A stretch of 33,082 bases of DNA, from the NCBI GenBank assembly GCA_937991975.1, contig CALKLC010000008.1:1-33082 (forward strand), given 5' to 3'. Origin of the DNA: an uncultured Spirochaetales bacterium. GTDB lineage: Bacteria > Spirochaetota > Spirochaetia > DTKZ01. The translations under genes were made by a program, and so were the position numbers. The notes beneath the pieces were generated by a model, which saw only the letters and a program-made list of their open reading frames with translations, ran no database searches and had not been told where the DNA came from. Of the stretch, positions 7,976 to 16,952 are shown piece by piece (position 1 is the stretch's first letter; every line of letters starts with the position of its first letter).

Positions 7976-8586
7976 TAGAGACCTTTCTTCAGCACGGAAA
8001 CATAGAAGTCCCATTTGGCCAGGTAGCGGTTCCGCACGGTTTCCTCGTCCCGATTCTGTCTGTATTCAACCAAAAAATCGTACCGGGTTCGGAGAAGCAT
8101 CCAGGTAAGGAGGTTTAACACTTCTTCCCTGGGATGGGGAATGGAACGAAAATCTGCATCCCCAAACAAGTGCAGGAAACGAGTCATGAATACGCTTTGA
8201 GCCTTTGCAGCCAGGTCTGCTTTGGGTAAATGGTAGGTCCCCACGATGATTTCCAGATAGTGGGGATGGCGAATGTAGAAATCGATCGCAATTTCTGCTA
8301 CCAGTCGCATCCGATCCACGATATCGTCAGGGAGGTGTATGGAGCGGTGGTTGATCTCGGCCTCGATGAAGTCGTACAGTTCGTCGTACGTGAGTCCTAC
8401 GATATAGAAGTAAAGATCTTCCTTTGATTCGATGTATTCGTACAGCCCTCCCTTTGAAATACCAGCCCGGAGCACGATTCGGTCTAAAGTGCTGTGCTCA
8501 TACCCATTCTCACCGAATTCTTCGATGCAGGCAAAGAGAATATTTTGTTTTTTCCCCTCCGGCAGTTTGTCGAAGGTCTTTTTCAT
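7966..8586 (-). CDS. TetR/AcrR family transcriptional regulator
   Basis: N-terminal HTH: KKQNILFACIEEFGENGYEHSTLDRIVLRAGISKGGLYEYIESKEDLY. Confidence 0.92.
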   Translation of the reverse strand: MKKTFDKLPEGKKQNILFACIEEFGENGYEHSTLDRIVLRAGISKGGLYEYIESKEDLYFYIVGLTYDELYDFIEAEINHRSIHLPDDIVDRMRLVAEIAIDFYIRHPHYLEIIVGTYHLPKADLAAKAQSVFMTRFLHLFGDADFRSIPHPREEVLNLLTWMLLRTRYDFLVEYRQNRDEETVRNRYLAKWDFYVSVLKKGLYQR

Positions 8587-8615
8587 CTGCGTGGTCTAAC
8601 ATACTATAGAAAAAT

Positions 8616-8640
8616 AGAGGCGGCAAGGTGCCGCCTCTAC
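8616..8640 (-). terminator. Rho-independent terminator of the symporter gene
   Basis: GAGGCGGCA AGG TGCCGCCTC inverted repeat; on the minus strand it is followed by TATTTTTC. Confidence 0.75.
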
Positions 8641-8660
8641 ATTGATTTTAATCCAGCCTT

Positions 8661-10250
8661 TCAAATTCCCTTGAAACACTTCTCTACATATTCAGGATCT
8701 TCCACTTCCGTTAAAAGAGATACGAGCACTGTAGTTGCCACTGAAACAGGAAGAGCAAAGACCAGGGGGTCGATGAATACAGCACTCCCTGATAATAGAC
8801 TATCTCTTCCAAAGATAAGTTTCGCTACCCCGAATACCTTCGACTCAGAAATGTGGAGGAAGAGGAAGGCGAAAAGGGAAACGATGAATCCAGCCATCAT
8901 GCCCGAAATGGCCCCTTTACGGGTGAGGCGCTTCCAGTATAGAGACGCGGCGTAAGGGGCAAGGAAGCAGCTGGCCATGAGACCGAAAAAGATCGAAGTC
9001 GCCCGTGCAATAACACTTTCCCCCAAATGGTAAGCTAAGTACACGGTGATGATAAGACCGATTACGATCCCTAATTTTGTAACGAGGATTTCCCATGCCT
9101 TGCTCTTGTCTTGCCCCTTCAAGGTCGTTCCATATACATCTCTTCCAATGCTCGTCCCCAGGGCATGGAATTGAGAACTGAGTGTAGACATGGCAGCAGA
9201 CAGGATAACCAGCATGAAGAGGTATCCAAACCAGGAAGGCATGAAGTCAGCAATGAATTTCGGAATCACCGTATCTACGTTTCCCCCCACCGTGGCAAGG
9301 GCAATTTTACCGTACGTGTTCACGAAGTATACATTGGAGAGGGCTCCCACTATGAAAGCGGTACCTGTCATTGCCATGATGAAAGCTCCTCCAATGATCA
9401 CTGCCCTGTTTAACTCCTGATTGCTTTTCACTGTCATGTAGCGCACAATGAGCTGCGGTTGTGCCAGTACCCCTACTCCAACCCCCAGTACGAGGGAAGA
9501 GTAGAGGATCCAGAATAGGGGACTGCCAGGAACAGGAGACTGGGTCCAACCTGTCATCCCGATCTTTCGTAAGCCTTCGGGGATCTGCGAAGCGAGGCTG
9601 GTAAGAGCGGAATGGGAGGGTGTGATTCCCCCAAGGGAGAAATACACTGCGATCAATAGAACGACCATCCCGATGAACATCAAGGATCCCTGAAGGGCAT
9701 CCGTATACATCACTCCCTTCAATCCTCCGAAAATTACATAGGCAGCCACCAGGATGGTGAAAAGAACTACGGCTAGGTTGTAATCGATCCGCAGTAACCC
9801 TTCCATGATTCTGGAAGCTCCAATCAATACGGCCGCTATGTAAAGGGGCATGGTCAGGAAGATAATGATTCCCATGAACCGTTGCACGAATACCGACCTC
9901 AACCGTTTGCCCAGGAACTCAGGAAAGGTATGGGCATCCAGGTTCAGCCCCATTCTGCGGGTTCGTTTTCCAAAAAACACGAAGGCGATGAAAATCCCGA
10001 TCCAGATGTTACATGCCGTGAGCCAGAGGAGACTGAGTCCAAACTGAGCAGCTGTGCCACCGAACCCCACGATGGCAGAGGTGGAAATGAAGGTGGCCCC
10101 ATAACTCATTGCCATGATATAGGGATGGATGTTCCTTCCGGCCACATTGTAGTCGAGGCTGCTTTTTGTGTTCCTGTACCCTTGATATCCCAGGTAAGAA
10201 ACCACAGCAAGGTAGATGATGATTACCACAGTAAGAAGAAATAGGTTCAT
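8661..10250 (-). CDS. Sodium:solute symporter (SSS family)
   Basis: 529 aa, about 13 TM; SYGATFISTSAIVGFGGTAAQFGLSLLWLTACN, GGLKGVMYTDALQGSLMFIGM, LSAAMSTLSSQFHALGTSIGRDVY. Confidence 0.95.
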   Translation of the reverse strand: MNLFLLTVVIIIYLAVVSYLGYQGYRNTKSSLDYNVAGRNIHPYIMAMSYGATFISTSAIVGFGGTAAQFGLSLLWLTACNIWIGIFIAFVFFGKRTRRMGLNLDAHTFPEFLGKRLRSVFVQRFMGIIIFLTMPLYIAAVLIGASRIMEGLLRIDYNLAVVLFTILVAAYVIFGGLKGVMYTDALQGSLMFIGMVVLLIAVYFSLGGITPSHSALTSLASQIPEGLRKIGMTGWTQSPVPGSPLFWILYSSLVLGVGVGVLAQPQLIVRYMTVKSNQELNRAVIIGGAFIMAMTGTAFIVGALSNVYFVNTYGKIALATVGGNVDTVIPKFIADFMPSWFGYLFMLVILSAAMSTLSSQFHALGTSIGRDVYGTTLKGQDKSKAWEILVTKLGIVIGLIITVYLAYHLGESVIARATSIFFGLMASCFLAPYAASLYWKRLTRKGAISGMMAGFIVSLFAFLFLHISESKVFGVAKLIFGRDSLLSGSAVFIDPLVFALPVSVATTVLVSLLTEVEDPEYVEKCFKGI

Positions 10251-10444
10251 TTTGGTTCCTCCCCGGTGAGTTCTTCATCGATCTCGATTTCTTCTTTCAA
10301 CCAGGTTCGTTCTTCCTGCAATTCTTCCTCTGTCACAGTCCCTTCTTTGTTCCACTTCGACGCCCCATATGCGATACAGAGAAGAGCTCCTGCGGGAACC
10401 AATAGATACGCAGTCAGTACCCAAGGATCCGGGATTCCAAGCAT
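10247..10444 (-). CDS. Symporter small accessory protein (single TM)
   Basis: MLGIPDPWVLTAYLLVPAGALLCIAYGASKWNKEG; AAGGGG RBS upstream of ATG 10444; 4-bp overlap with the symporter start. Confidence 0.75.
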   Translation of the reverse strand: MLGIPDPWVLTAYLLVPAGALLCIAYGASKWNKEGTVTEEELQEERTWLKEEIEIDEELTGEEPK

Positions 10445-10485
10445 GTTTGACCCCTTGTCATAAGGATGTATGTAAGAGATGTAGA

Positions 10486-10505
10486 TACCGACCGAATGGT
10501 CGGTA
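10486..10505. promoter_or_regulatory. Perfect palindrome, probable TetR-family operator in the divergent promoter region
   Basis: TACCGACC (10486-10493) GAAT GGTCGGTA (10498-10505). Confidence 0.65.
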
Positions 10506-10611
10506 AATGCATGTATACTATATACCAGGTAAGATGAAATGGTCAAACAATTTTTTCTATGATAAACTCCCTTTACTTACGATTACTGACTCGAGAATCA
10601 GGGAGGTTTCT

Positions 10612-11871
10612 GTGGCGCTCAAAGAAGATCTAACGGGGCGGAACATTGTGCTGGGATTGCAGCACACGTTTGTGATGTTCGGTGCAACGGTCCTTGTACC
10701 GATCCTGACAGGGGTGGATGTGGGGGTTACCCTGTTCGCCGCGGGCATAGGGACCCTTTTCTTTCATCTGGTTACCCAATTCAAAGTGCCCATCTTCCTG
10801 GGGAGCTCTTTTGCCTTCATCCCCGGGATCCTTGCGGTCAAAGCTTCGGAAGGGCTTCCGGCAGCACTGGGTGGTATCGTGATTGCGGGGTTATTGTATG
10901 TAGTGGTGGCTATCATCTTTCGGTTCGTTTCCATCGAGACCCTCCACAGGGTGCTTCCGCCTCATGTAACCGGGCCTATGATCATTCTGATCGGATTGAT
11001 CCTTGCACCTGTGGCCATTTCCAATGCCAATGGTGCAAATGCAAAAGAAGTGAGGGAGTTGATCGGAGCGAATGGATGTTGGGGTGTTGCCCTCTTTACC
11101 TTTGCCGTGGGAATTTTTGTGAAGATCGGGTTACGGAAATATGGGTTCAAGTTCGCCTCTAACCTTCCTGTCATTATTGCACTGATAGCTGGTTATATCT
11201 TTTCTCTTATCCTGGGAATCGTGGATTTTACCCAGCTTCAGAATGCTCCCTGGTTTGGATTACCAGCCTTTTCTCTACCCCGGTTCACCCCAGCAGCCAT
11301 TACGGTTATGGTACCTATCGCGATTGTGACGATAGTCGAGCATTTTGGCGATATTCTGGCGGTGGGGAATGTGGTGGGAAAAGATTATATTGTAGACCCT
11401 GGGATCCACCGCACCTTGATCGGCGACGGATTGGCTACCTCTATTGCAGCCATGATCGGTGGGCCTGCCAATACTACCTATTCGGAGAACACGGGAGCGG
11501 TAGCTCTCACCGGGGTCTATAACCCCGTGGTAATGCGGATTGCCGCGGTATTCGCCATCCTTCTTTCCCTGGTACCCAAGTTTACAGCCCTGATCGGCTC
11601 GATTCCCCTACCCGTAGTGGGCGGGATCTCCATCCTTCTGTTTGGGATGATCTCCTCCATCGGAATCAAGAACATGGTGGATGCCAGGGTGAATCTTTCC
11701 AATCCCAAGCTCCTCATCATTTCGGCAGCCATGCTGGTTCTTGGCCTGGGAGGAGCCAGCTTCGAGATAGGAGCCATCAAGCTTTCAGGTCTCGGGCTTT
11801 CAGCTATTTTTGGTGTGGTATTGAACCTGATCTTGCGGCCTAAAAGTATTACAGAAGCAGAAGAGTACTAG
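10612..11871 (+). CDS. Nucleobase:cation symporter-2 family permease (uracil/xanthine type)
   Basis: LQHTFVMFGATVLVPILTGVD, FLGSSFAFIPGILAVKASEG, GGPANTTYSENTGAVALTGVYNPVV; GTG 10612 preceded by AGGGAGG, so the ORF-track start (10507) is probably too far upstream. Confidence 0.93.
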   Translation: MALKEDLTGRNIVLGLQHTFVMFGATVLVPILTGVDVGVTLFAAGIGTLFFHLVTQFKVPIFLGSSFAFIPGILAVKASEGLPAALGGIVIAGLLYVVVAIIFRFVSIETLHRVLPPHVTGPMIILIGLILAPVAISNANGANAKEVRELIGANGCWGVALFTFAVGIFVKIGLRKYGFKFASNLPVIIALIAGYIFSLILGIVDFTQLQNAPWFGLPAFSLPRFTPAAITVMVPIAIVTIVEHFGDILAVGNVVGKDYIVDPGIHRTLIGDGLATSIAAMIGGPANTTYSENTGAVALTGVYNPVVMRIAAVFAILLSLVPKFTALIGSIPLPVVGGISILLFGMISSIGIKNMVDARVNLSNPKLLIISAAMLVLGLGGASFEIGAIKLSGLGLSAIFGVVLNLILRPKSITEAEEY

Positions 11872-11877
11872 CCCCTA

Positions 11878-11906
11878 TTGCGAATAATTTACTCTTGTTG
11901 TATAGT
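11878..11906 (+). promoter_or_regulatory. Sigma70-type promoter of the ferredoxin gene
   Basis: TTGCGA (11878-11883), 17 bp, TATAGT (11901-11906). Confidence 0.6.
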
Positions 11907-11937
11907 ATTCCTACATATTTTGGACGGGAGGAGTACC

Positions 11938-12108
11938 ATGGCATATAAAATCACCGATGCATGCACGAACTGCGGTGCCTGCGAATCAGAGTGTCCCGTT
12001 GAAGCGATCAGCGAAAAGAACAATGCCCGCTGGATCGATCCGGATCTCTGCACCAGTTGCGGCGCTTGTGCTGCTGTTTGCCCGGTAGAAGCCATCGAGG
12101 CAGGCTAA
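11938..12108 (+). CDS. 2[4Fe-4S] bacterial-type ferredoxin (56 aa)
   Basis: Two CxxCxxCxxxCP motifs (CTNCGACESECP, CTSCGACAAVCP); GGGAGGAG RBS. Confidence 0.96.
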   Translation: MAYKITDACTNCGACESECPVEAISEKNNARWIDPDLCTSCGACAAVCPVEAIEAG

Positions 12109-12137
12109 CGGGTTTTTTCATTCCTTACTTCTTAAAA

Positions 12138-12173
12138 AGCCGTCTGCAGGTTCCTGTGGACGGCTCAATTTTT
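12138..12173 (+). terminator. Rho-independent terminator
   Basis: AGCCGTC ... GACGGCT stem with inner CAGG/CCTG, followed by CAATTTTTA. Confidence 0.75.
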
Positions 12174-12205
12174 ATGAGTATATTTCTTGAAAGAGGAGGC
12201 GCAAG

Positions 12206-13012
12206 ATGGAAGGAACTGCCATACACCCTGTATGGGCAGCGTTTCTAGCTACCCTGTTTACCTGGGGGGTCACTGCACTGGGGGCAGGGTTGGTGTTCTT
12301 CTTCAAGGAGTTCAACAAGAAAGTCCTGGATGCCATGCTGGGATTTGCAGCAGGAGTCATGACAGCGGCAAGTTTCTGGTCGTTACTAGCCCCTTCTATC
12401 GAACTTTCGGAAAGCCTCGGCTACCTGCCCTGGATTCCCCCGCTTGTGGGATTCCTTCTGGGGGGTGCGTTTCTCAAGGGGATAGACAAAATCCTTCCTC
12501 ACCTGCATATCGGGTTGGAGGAAGACAAGATAGAAGGGATCCATACAACGTGGAAAAAGAGTATCCTTCTGGTACTCGCCATCACTCTCCATAACATTCC
12601 CGAAGGGTTGGCAGTGGGGGTAGCCTTTGGGGCAGTTGGCGCAGGAATCCCTTCGGCCACCTTCGCCGGTGCTGTTGCCCTCGCATTAGGAATCGGGATC
12701 CAGAACTTCCCAGAAGGCGCAGCGGTCTCCGTACCCCTCCGAAGGGAAGGGCTTTCAAGGTGGAAAAGTTTCCTCTATGGTCAAGCGTCCGGGGTAGTGG
12801 AGCCGATCGCTGGAGTGCTGGGGGCCTTACTGGTTACTGTGATGCGGCCGGTCCTCCCTTTTGCCCTGTCTTTTGCCGCAGGAGCCATGATCTATGTGGT
12901 GGTAGAGGAAGTGATTCCAGAGGCACAGGGAAGCGGCAATAGCGATTTTGCCACCATCGGAGCAATGCTAGGGTTTGCCATCATGATGACCCTCGACGTA
13001 GCCCTGGGATAG
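12206..13012 (+). CDS. ZIP family divalent metal transporter (GufA-like)
   Basis: [19 protein letters not shown] and [39 protein letters not shown]4/TM5 motifs. Confidence 0.93.
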   Translation: MEGTAIHPVWAAFLATLFTWGVTALGAGLVFFFKEFNKKVLDAMLGFAAGVMTAASFWSLLAPSIELSESLGYLPWIPPLVGFLLGGAFLKGIDKILPHLHIGLEEDKIEGIHTTWKKSILLVLAITLHNIPEGLAVGVAFGAVGAGIPSATFAGAVALALGIGIQNFPEGAAVSVPLRREGLSRWKSFLYGQASGVVEPIAGVLGALLVTVMRPVLPFALSFAAGAMIYVVVEEVIPEAQGSGNSDFATIGAMLGFAIMMTLDVALG

Positions 13013-13114
13013 AGATGCGATTCTCGGATTGGTAAGTAAAAGAGTAGAGGGCTTTTTTATTGGTGCCCCCCACACCAAATCACTGGCAGTTCAACAGGAA
13101 CATGAGTGGCGGTG

Positions 13115-13789
13115 CTACCGGTGGCCCGTTACTCCAGGTGCCTGGAAGTTCAATAGAGCCCAGCGGGAAACTGTTCCCTGTAGGGAAAGATGGTAGATAC
13201 CGCAGTCCCCCATGGGTAGAATCGGAAACCAGCTTTGAGAGCCGAGGGTGACTTTGACGATCCATTGAAGAAGTCCCGCATGGCTTATCGCCAGTACACC
13301 GATAGACTCTGCGACCCCCTCCTCTCTTAACTCTTTAACACTGGCTACAAGGGTTTTCCATACGACGGTAGCCCGTTCTTGCAGTTGAGGGATTCTCTCC
13401 GCCCCTTCAACCCCTTCCCAGCTTTCTTTGAGGAATCTTTGGTACATTTCAGGGTATCGGACCTTTGCTTGTTCCAGGGTAAGGCCGGTAAATACCCCAG
13501 TGTCGAGCTCTATAAGAGCTGGAAGTTCTTCAGGGCCGGGAAAAGAGGCTACCTCGCAAACGATCCGGGCTGTTTCTTTCCCGCGAGCCAAAGGAGTGGT
13601 GAACACCCGAACAATTGGTTTCCCGGTGAACCATTTCCCTGTGGCTTCCGCTTGTCCCCGTCCCAGCTCCGATAGGGGAAAGTTCAGCCTGCCCTGGACA
13701 AGATCCTGCAGGTTCCCTTCGCTCTTTCCGTGCCGAAGGAAGTAGAAATCGACGGATGGCAACATGGATAGGGATGAAAAATCGATCAT
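13115..13789 (-). CDS. Histidine phosphatase family protein (phosphoglycerate mutase-like)
   Basis: FYFLRHGKSEGN RHG motif, TTPLARGKETARI, ISHAGLLQWIV. Confidence 0.9.
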   Translation of the reverse strand: MIDFSSLSMLPSVDFYFLRHGKSEGNLQDLVQGRLNFPLSELGRGQAEATGKWFTGKPIVRVFTTPLARGKETARIVCEVASFPGPEELPALIELDTGVFTGLTLEQAKVRYPEMYQRFLKESWEGVEGAERIPQLQERATVVWKTLVASVKELREEGVAESIGVLAISHAGLLQWIVKVTLGSQSWFPILPMGDCGIYHLSLQGTVSRWALLNFQAPGVTGHR

Positions 13790-13810
13790 CTCGAAAGGCT
13801 CCTTCCAGTT

Positions 13811-14890
13811 TCACAAGAGAGAGTAGGCTGCATGGGCAGCCCCCAATAGACTTACGCTGTAATCTTTGATGATATAGAGAGGTATCCCTTCCAGAAGTTG
13901 CCGATGGGAAGACCTCGGCGTATCGAGAAAGGTTCGATAGAATAAATGCCCCTTCTGGAAAGCTTCGATATTCTTCGCCACGATTCCTCCTGCCAGATAC
14001 AAGCCAGAGGTTGGTAGAACGGTGAGAGCTATCGAATAGGCAAACCGCGCATAGGCCCGTACAAACAGATCCATCGCTTTTCTGCAGAGGGGATCCGTCT
14101 CTGCATGGGAGGATACCCACGCAGGGAGGTCTTTTGGATCGATCCTGGAATCTTCTTTAGAAGAGAGGGGAGGGCAGTTCTTTCCCTGCAGGTAGCGAAA
14201 GATCCGGCCGATTCCTGGCCCGGAAATCACGTGTTCCGCTTCTGGGCGAACCCCTTCGGTTTGAAGAATGAAATCGTACAGTTCCCTGTACTCCCCCTCT
14301 AGCCCAGCCCACTCCGAGTGTCCTCCTTCTGACGGAATGGCGATGTATTTCCCATGATCTTCCAAGAGGAACCCAACCCCCAGACCGGTTCCTGCGCCAA
14401 TAACAGCCCTAACGAATCCTTCCGGTGTGGGCTCATGTCCTTCGGGAGGGGTGAGTTGCAGCAGAGTGTTCGAATCAGAGGGATTCAGTAAAGGGAGGGC
14501 ATAGCTTAAGGCGGTGAAATCGTTGATGATCAGGGTGCGAGCCTGGAGGAACGTTTCGATCTCTATTCCACTGATTTCCCAGTCCACATTGGTCATCATA
14601 GAGCGGTTTCCCTGAACCGGACCGGCCACACTGAGAGAGCATAGCTTGAAGGGCGTCAGTGCCGGTACAGTGGATAGGGTGCGTCGAACGGCTCTAAGGG
14701 CATCGAAAATCGATCCAAGTTCCTTTGTTTTGAATAGAAATTTCACCAATAATGCATAGGTTCTGCCGGTTTTCCCCACTATCCCCAGGCTCGTGTGGGT
14801 GCCACCGATGTCTCCTGCGAGGATCGAAAGATCCGGCTTTGTAGTACGGTCAATCCAGATGGTTTCCATATGTGAACCGCTGTCTGACAT
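13811..14890 (-). CDS. glk: Glucokinase (ROK-independent Glk family)
   Basis: LAGDIGGTHTSLGIV phosphate motif, LIINDFTALSYALP, GAGTGLGVGFL, PSEGGHSEWAG; start may be ATG 14869. Confidence 0.85.
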   Translation of the reverse strand: MSDSGSHMETIWIDRTTKPDLSILAGDIGGTHTSLGIVGKTGRTYALLVKFLFKTKELGSIFDALRAVRRTLSTVPALTPFKLCSLSVAGPVQGNRSMMTNVDWEISGIEIETFLQARTLIINDFTALSYALPLLNPSDSNTLLQLTPPEGHEPTPEGFVRAVIGAGTGLGVGFLLEDHGKYIAIPSEGGHSEWAGLEGEYRELYDFILQTEGVRPEAEHVISGPGIGRIFRYLQGKNCPPLSSKEDSRIDPKDLPAWVSSHAETDPLCRKAMDLFVRAYARFAYSIALTVLPTSGLYLAGGIVAKNIEAFQKGHLFYRTFLDTPRSSHRQLLEGIPLYIIKDYSVSLLGAAHAAYSLL

Positions 14891-14907
14891 GTATCCGACT
14901 TCTCCTG

Positions 14908-15699
14908 TTATTTGAGCTTTTTACTGATAGGTAAGAATAGGGCAGACCACCCAACCGCGGCAAGGAAAGAAAGAAGGGTTCCGATAATGAGTCCTACTCT
15001 CGGGTAGAGGTACGCTGTGGCATACACGTACACGATGATGTTGGAAGAGGAAAGAACAAGGATCTTTGCAGTAGCCCTGGCAAACTCCACACCCTGGGAA
15101 AGGTAGAGAATGGTGAGGGTAGAGAGCATTACCGCAGGGAAGGAGGCGGCAATTCCGGTGACCTGGGGCGGGGATACTTGAGCGATCAGTACAGCTCCTG
15201 CTACCACACTCCCCGCAAACAAGGCCCGAAGAATCTGGTTCTTCCAGCTGTAGTGGATCTTCTGTTTGGGAACGCTTCGAATTCCTAAAAGGAATTCCAG
15301 AGCGAAAAACCCTGCAACACTCGCACCCAGATAAATCCATAGAGCATCCAGGAACCCCATTGGTAAACGGGAGCCTGCGTATCCCAATACGAACCAGACT
15401 GAGAGGGAACCTGCAATAGCGACCAGAATCCCGTACCGAAGAAGAGCGGCAAACACTACCACGAAAGTGACGGATATAGACATTCCCAGGGGAACAGACG
15501 AGGCTGTTTCCGCTGCAAAAGATACCCCTTTGGTCAATGCGATGAAAAGGAGGGATACTACGATGTTGGAAGGTAGATTCGTAATGAGACCCCCCAGGCG
15601 GCTACCGAACTTTTCACCTGCCAGAGTCGCAAAGCTGATCCACACTCCGGCAATGATAAAGGACAGGGCTGTTCTCCATAGGATCAACGGGCTAAGCAT
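14908..15699 (-). CDS. Polytopic membrane protein of unknown function (GlpM/DUF3147-like appearance)
   Basis: About 263 aa starting MLSPLILWRTALSFIIAGVWISFATLAGEKFGSRLGGLITNLPSNIVVSLLFIAL; the upstream part of the ORF-track call overlaps the next gene and is unlikely. Confidence 0.65.
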   Translation of the reverse strand: MLSPLILWRTALSFIIAGVWISFATLAGEKFGSRLGGLITNLPSNIVVSLLFIALTKGVSFAAETASSVPLGMSISVTFVVVFAALLRYGILVAIAGSLSVWFVLGYAGSRLPMGFLDALWIYLGASVAGFFALEFLLGIRSVPKQKIHYSWKNQILRALFAGSVVAGAVLIAQVSPPQVTGIAASFPAVMLSTLTILYLSQGVEFARATAKILVLSSSNIIVYVYATAYLYPRVGLIIGTLLSFLAAVGWSALFLPISKKLK

Positions 15700-15709
15700 G
15701 ACGATCCGC

Positions 15710-16813
15710 TCACAGGGGTTCTGGAAAAGAAATGGACCATTTGCGAGCCCAGGGCTCCAGTGTGGGCAGGATCCCCTCGTCCAATACGACTCCCTCCTGT
15801 AGCATAGACCGACGCAACTCCAGGGCGCGATCTCCAGGAACACGCACCCGATCGAACCCCTGCCGGGGAGGAGTATCCCTGCACTGTGCAAGGAGCCAGG
15901 CCATTTCCCGCTCTAAAGCCTTTAAACCCCCAAAGAACTTTGGGTTGATTACCAGGATGAATACATTCGCTCCCCATCCCTTCGGATCTTTGGATCTTCC
16001 CCATCCTGCCAGCCCCGAGGTAAGGGCTTCCACAAGTAGTCCTAGAGCATAACCCTTGTATCCCGCGTCTAATCCTCCTAGAGGGAGAATCGTTCCTCCC
16101 GCGCTTCCCCCAAACACGTTGGGGTCGTCCGTAGGGTTTCCTTCCCTATCCAGTAACCAGGCTGCCGGTAGTTTTTTCCCCTTCGATCTATACCGAGCCA
16201 CCACTCCCGCAGCTGTTACCGATGTGCTGATATCGAGAATGAAGGGTCCATCCTTCCCTGCGGGAACTCCTGCGGCAATAGGATTGGGGGTATAGAGAGG
16301 ACTTTTCCCGCCAAAGGGGGCTACCATTCGCACGGAAGGATCGGAGCTGGCGAGGATACAGACCAGGCCCTGTTCCACAATGTGGGGCATATAGGCGGCA
16401 AGACACCCTATGTGGTGACTATTTCGTACGATATAGAGGACGAGGGGCTGATTCTGTACCCGCTGGGCTGCCTCCGTGAGAGCCTTATGGGTTAGGTAGA
16501 TCCCGGAGAGGCGTTTTCCATCCCAGAGAACCGCGGTTCCATGATCCGCAAGAACTTTTTCGTTTCCCCTCTTGCGCATACTCCCTGTTTCCAGTTCCTT
16601 CAGGTATTGGGAAAGAAGTTGAAATCCGTGGGTTACATGCCCCATCATGTCCGCTTCGAGGAGAATTTCGGCAATGATCCGGCCGCGCTCTGCCGGAATA
16701 CCTCCTTTTCGTAATAAGGCTGTTCCGAATTGAAGCAGCTGGTCTACTCTGTACCTGGTTTCTTTCATAGCCTTGAAGATTACCATAGGGAGGCTGGTTC
16801 TGTGTAGGCTCAT
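15710..16813 (-). CDS. Ldh2/malate-L-lactate dehydrogenase family oxidoreductase
   Basis: RNSHHIGCLAAYMPHIVEQGLVCILASSDPSVRMVAPFGGKSPLYTPNPIAAGVPAG; DAGYKGYALGLLVEALTSGLAG. Confidence 0.92.
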   Translation of the reverse strand: MSLHRTSLPMVIFKAMKETRYRVDQLLQFGTALLRKGGIPAERGRIIAEILLEADMMGHVTHGFQLLSQYLKELETGSMRKRGNEKVLADHGTAVLWDGKRLSGIYLTHKALTEAAQRVQNQPLVLYIVRNSHHIGCLAAYMPHIVEQGLVCILASSDPSVRMVAPFGGKSPLYTPNPIAAGVPAGKDGPFILDISTSVTAAGVVARYRSKGKKLPAAWLLDREGNPTDDPNVFGGSAGGTILPLGGLDAGYKGYALGLLVEALTSGLAGWGRSKDPKGWGANVFILVINPKFFGGLKALEREMAWLLAQCRDTPPRQGFDRVRVPGDRALELRRSMLQEGVVLDEGILPTLEPWARKWSISFPEPL

Positions 16814-16918
16814 AGTTAGCGCGTATTCAAGAACGCGGTGTTACGCAAGTCTGCTTGATTTCTGAGCCCCCTCTATTAGTCCCCCCCTCTGAGCAAATCC
16901 ATCACAGGAGCATTTGAC

Positions 16919-16946
16919 TTGAAAAACCGATAAAATTCATTAGATT
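16919..16946 (+). promoter_or_regulatory. Possible promoter for lplA giving a leaderless or nearly leaderless mRNA
   Basis: TTGAAA (16919-16924), 16 bp, TAGATT (16941-16946); no SD immediately before GTG 16953. Confidence 0.35.
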
Positions 16947-16952
16947 TATACC

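Noticed and set aside
13083-13156. Imperfect direct repeat CTGGCAGTTCAACAG (13083-13097) and CTGGAAGTTCAATAG (13142-13156)
   Set aside because: Only 15 nt with 2 mismatches, 59 bp apart, one copy in the C-terminal codons of the histidine phosphatase; may be a small local duplication but no further structure supports a function
14908-15891. ORF-track membrane protein start at 15891
   Set aside because: The first 64 residues overlap the Ldh2-family gene and are Cys/Arg/Gly-rich out-of-frame translation; ATG 15699 gives a normal membrane protein
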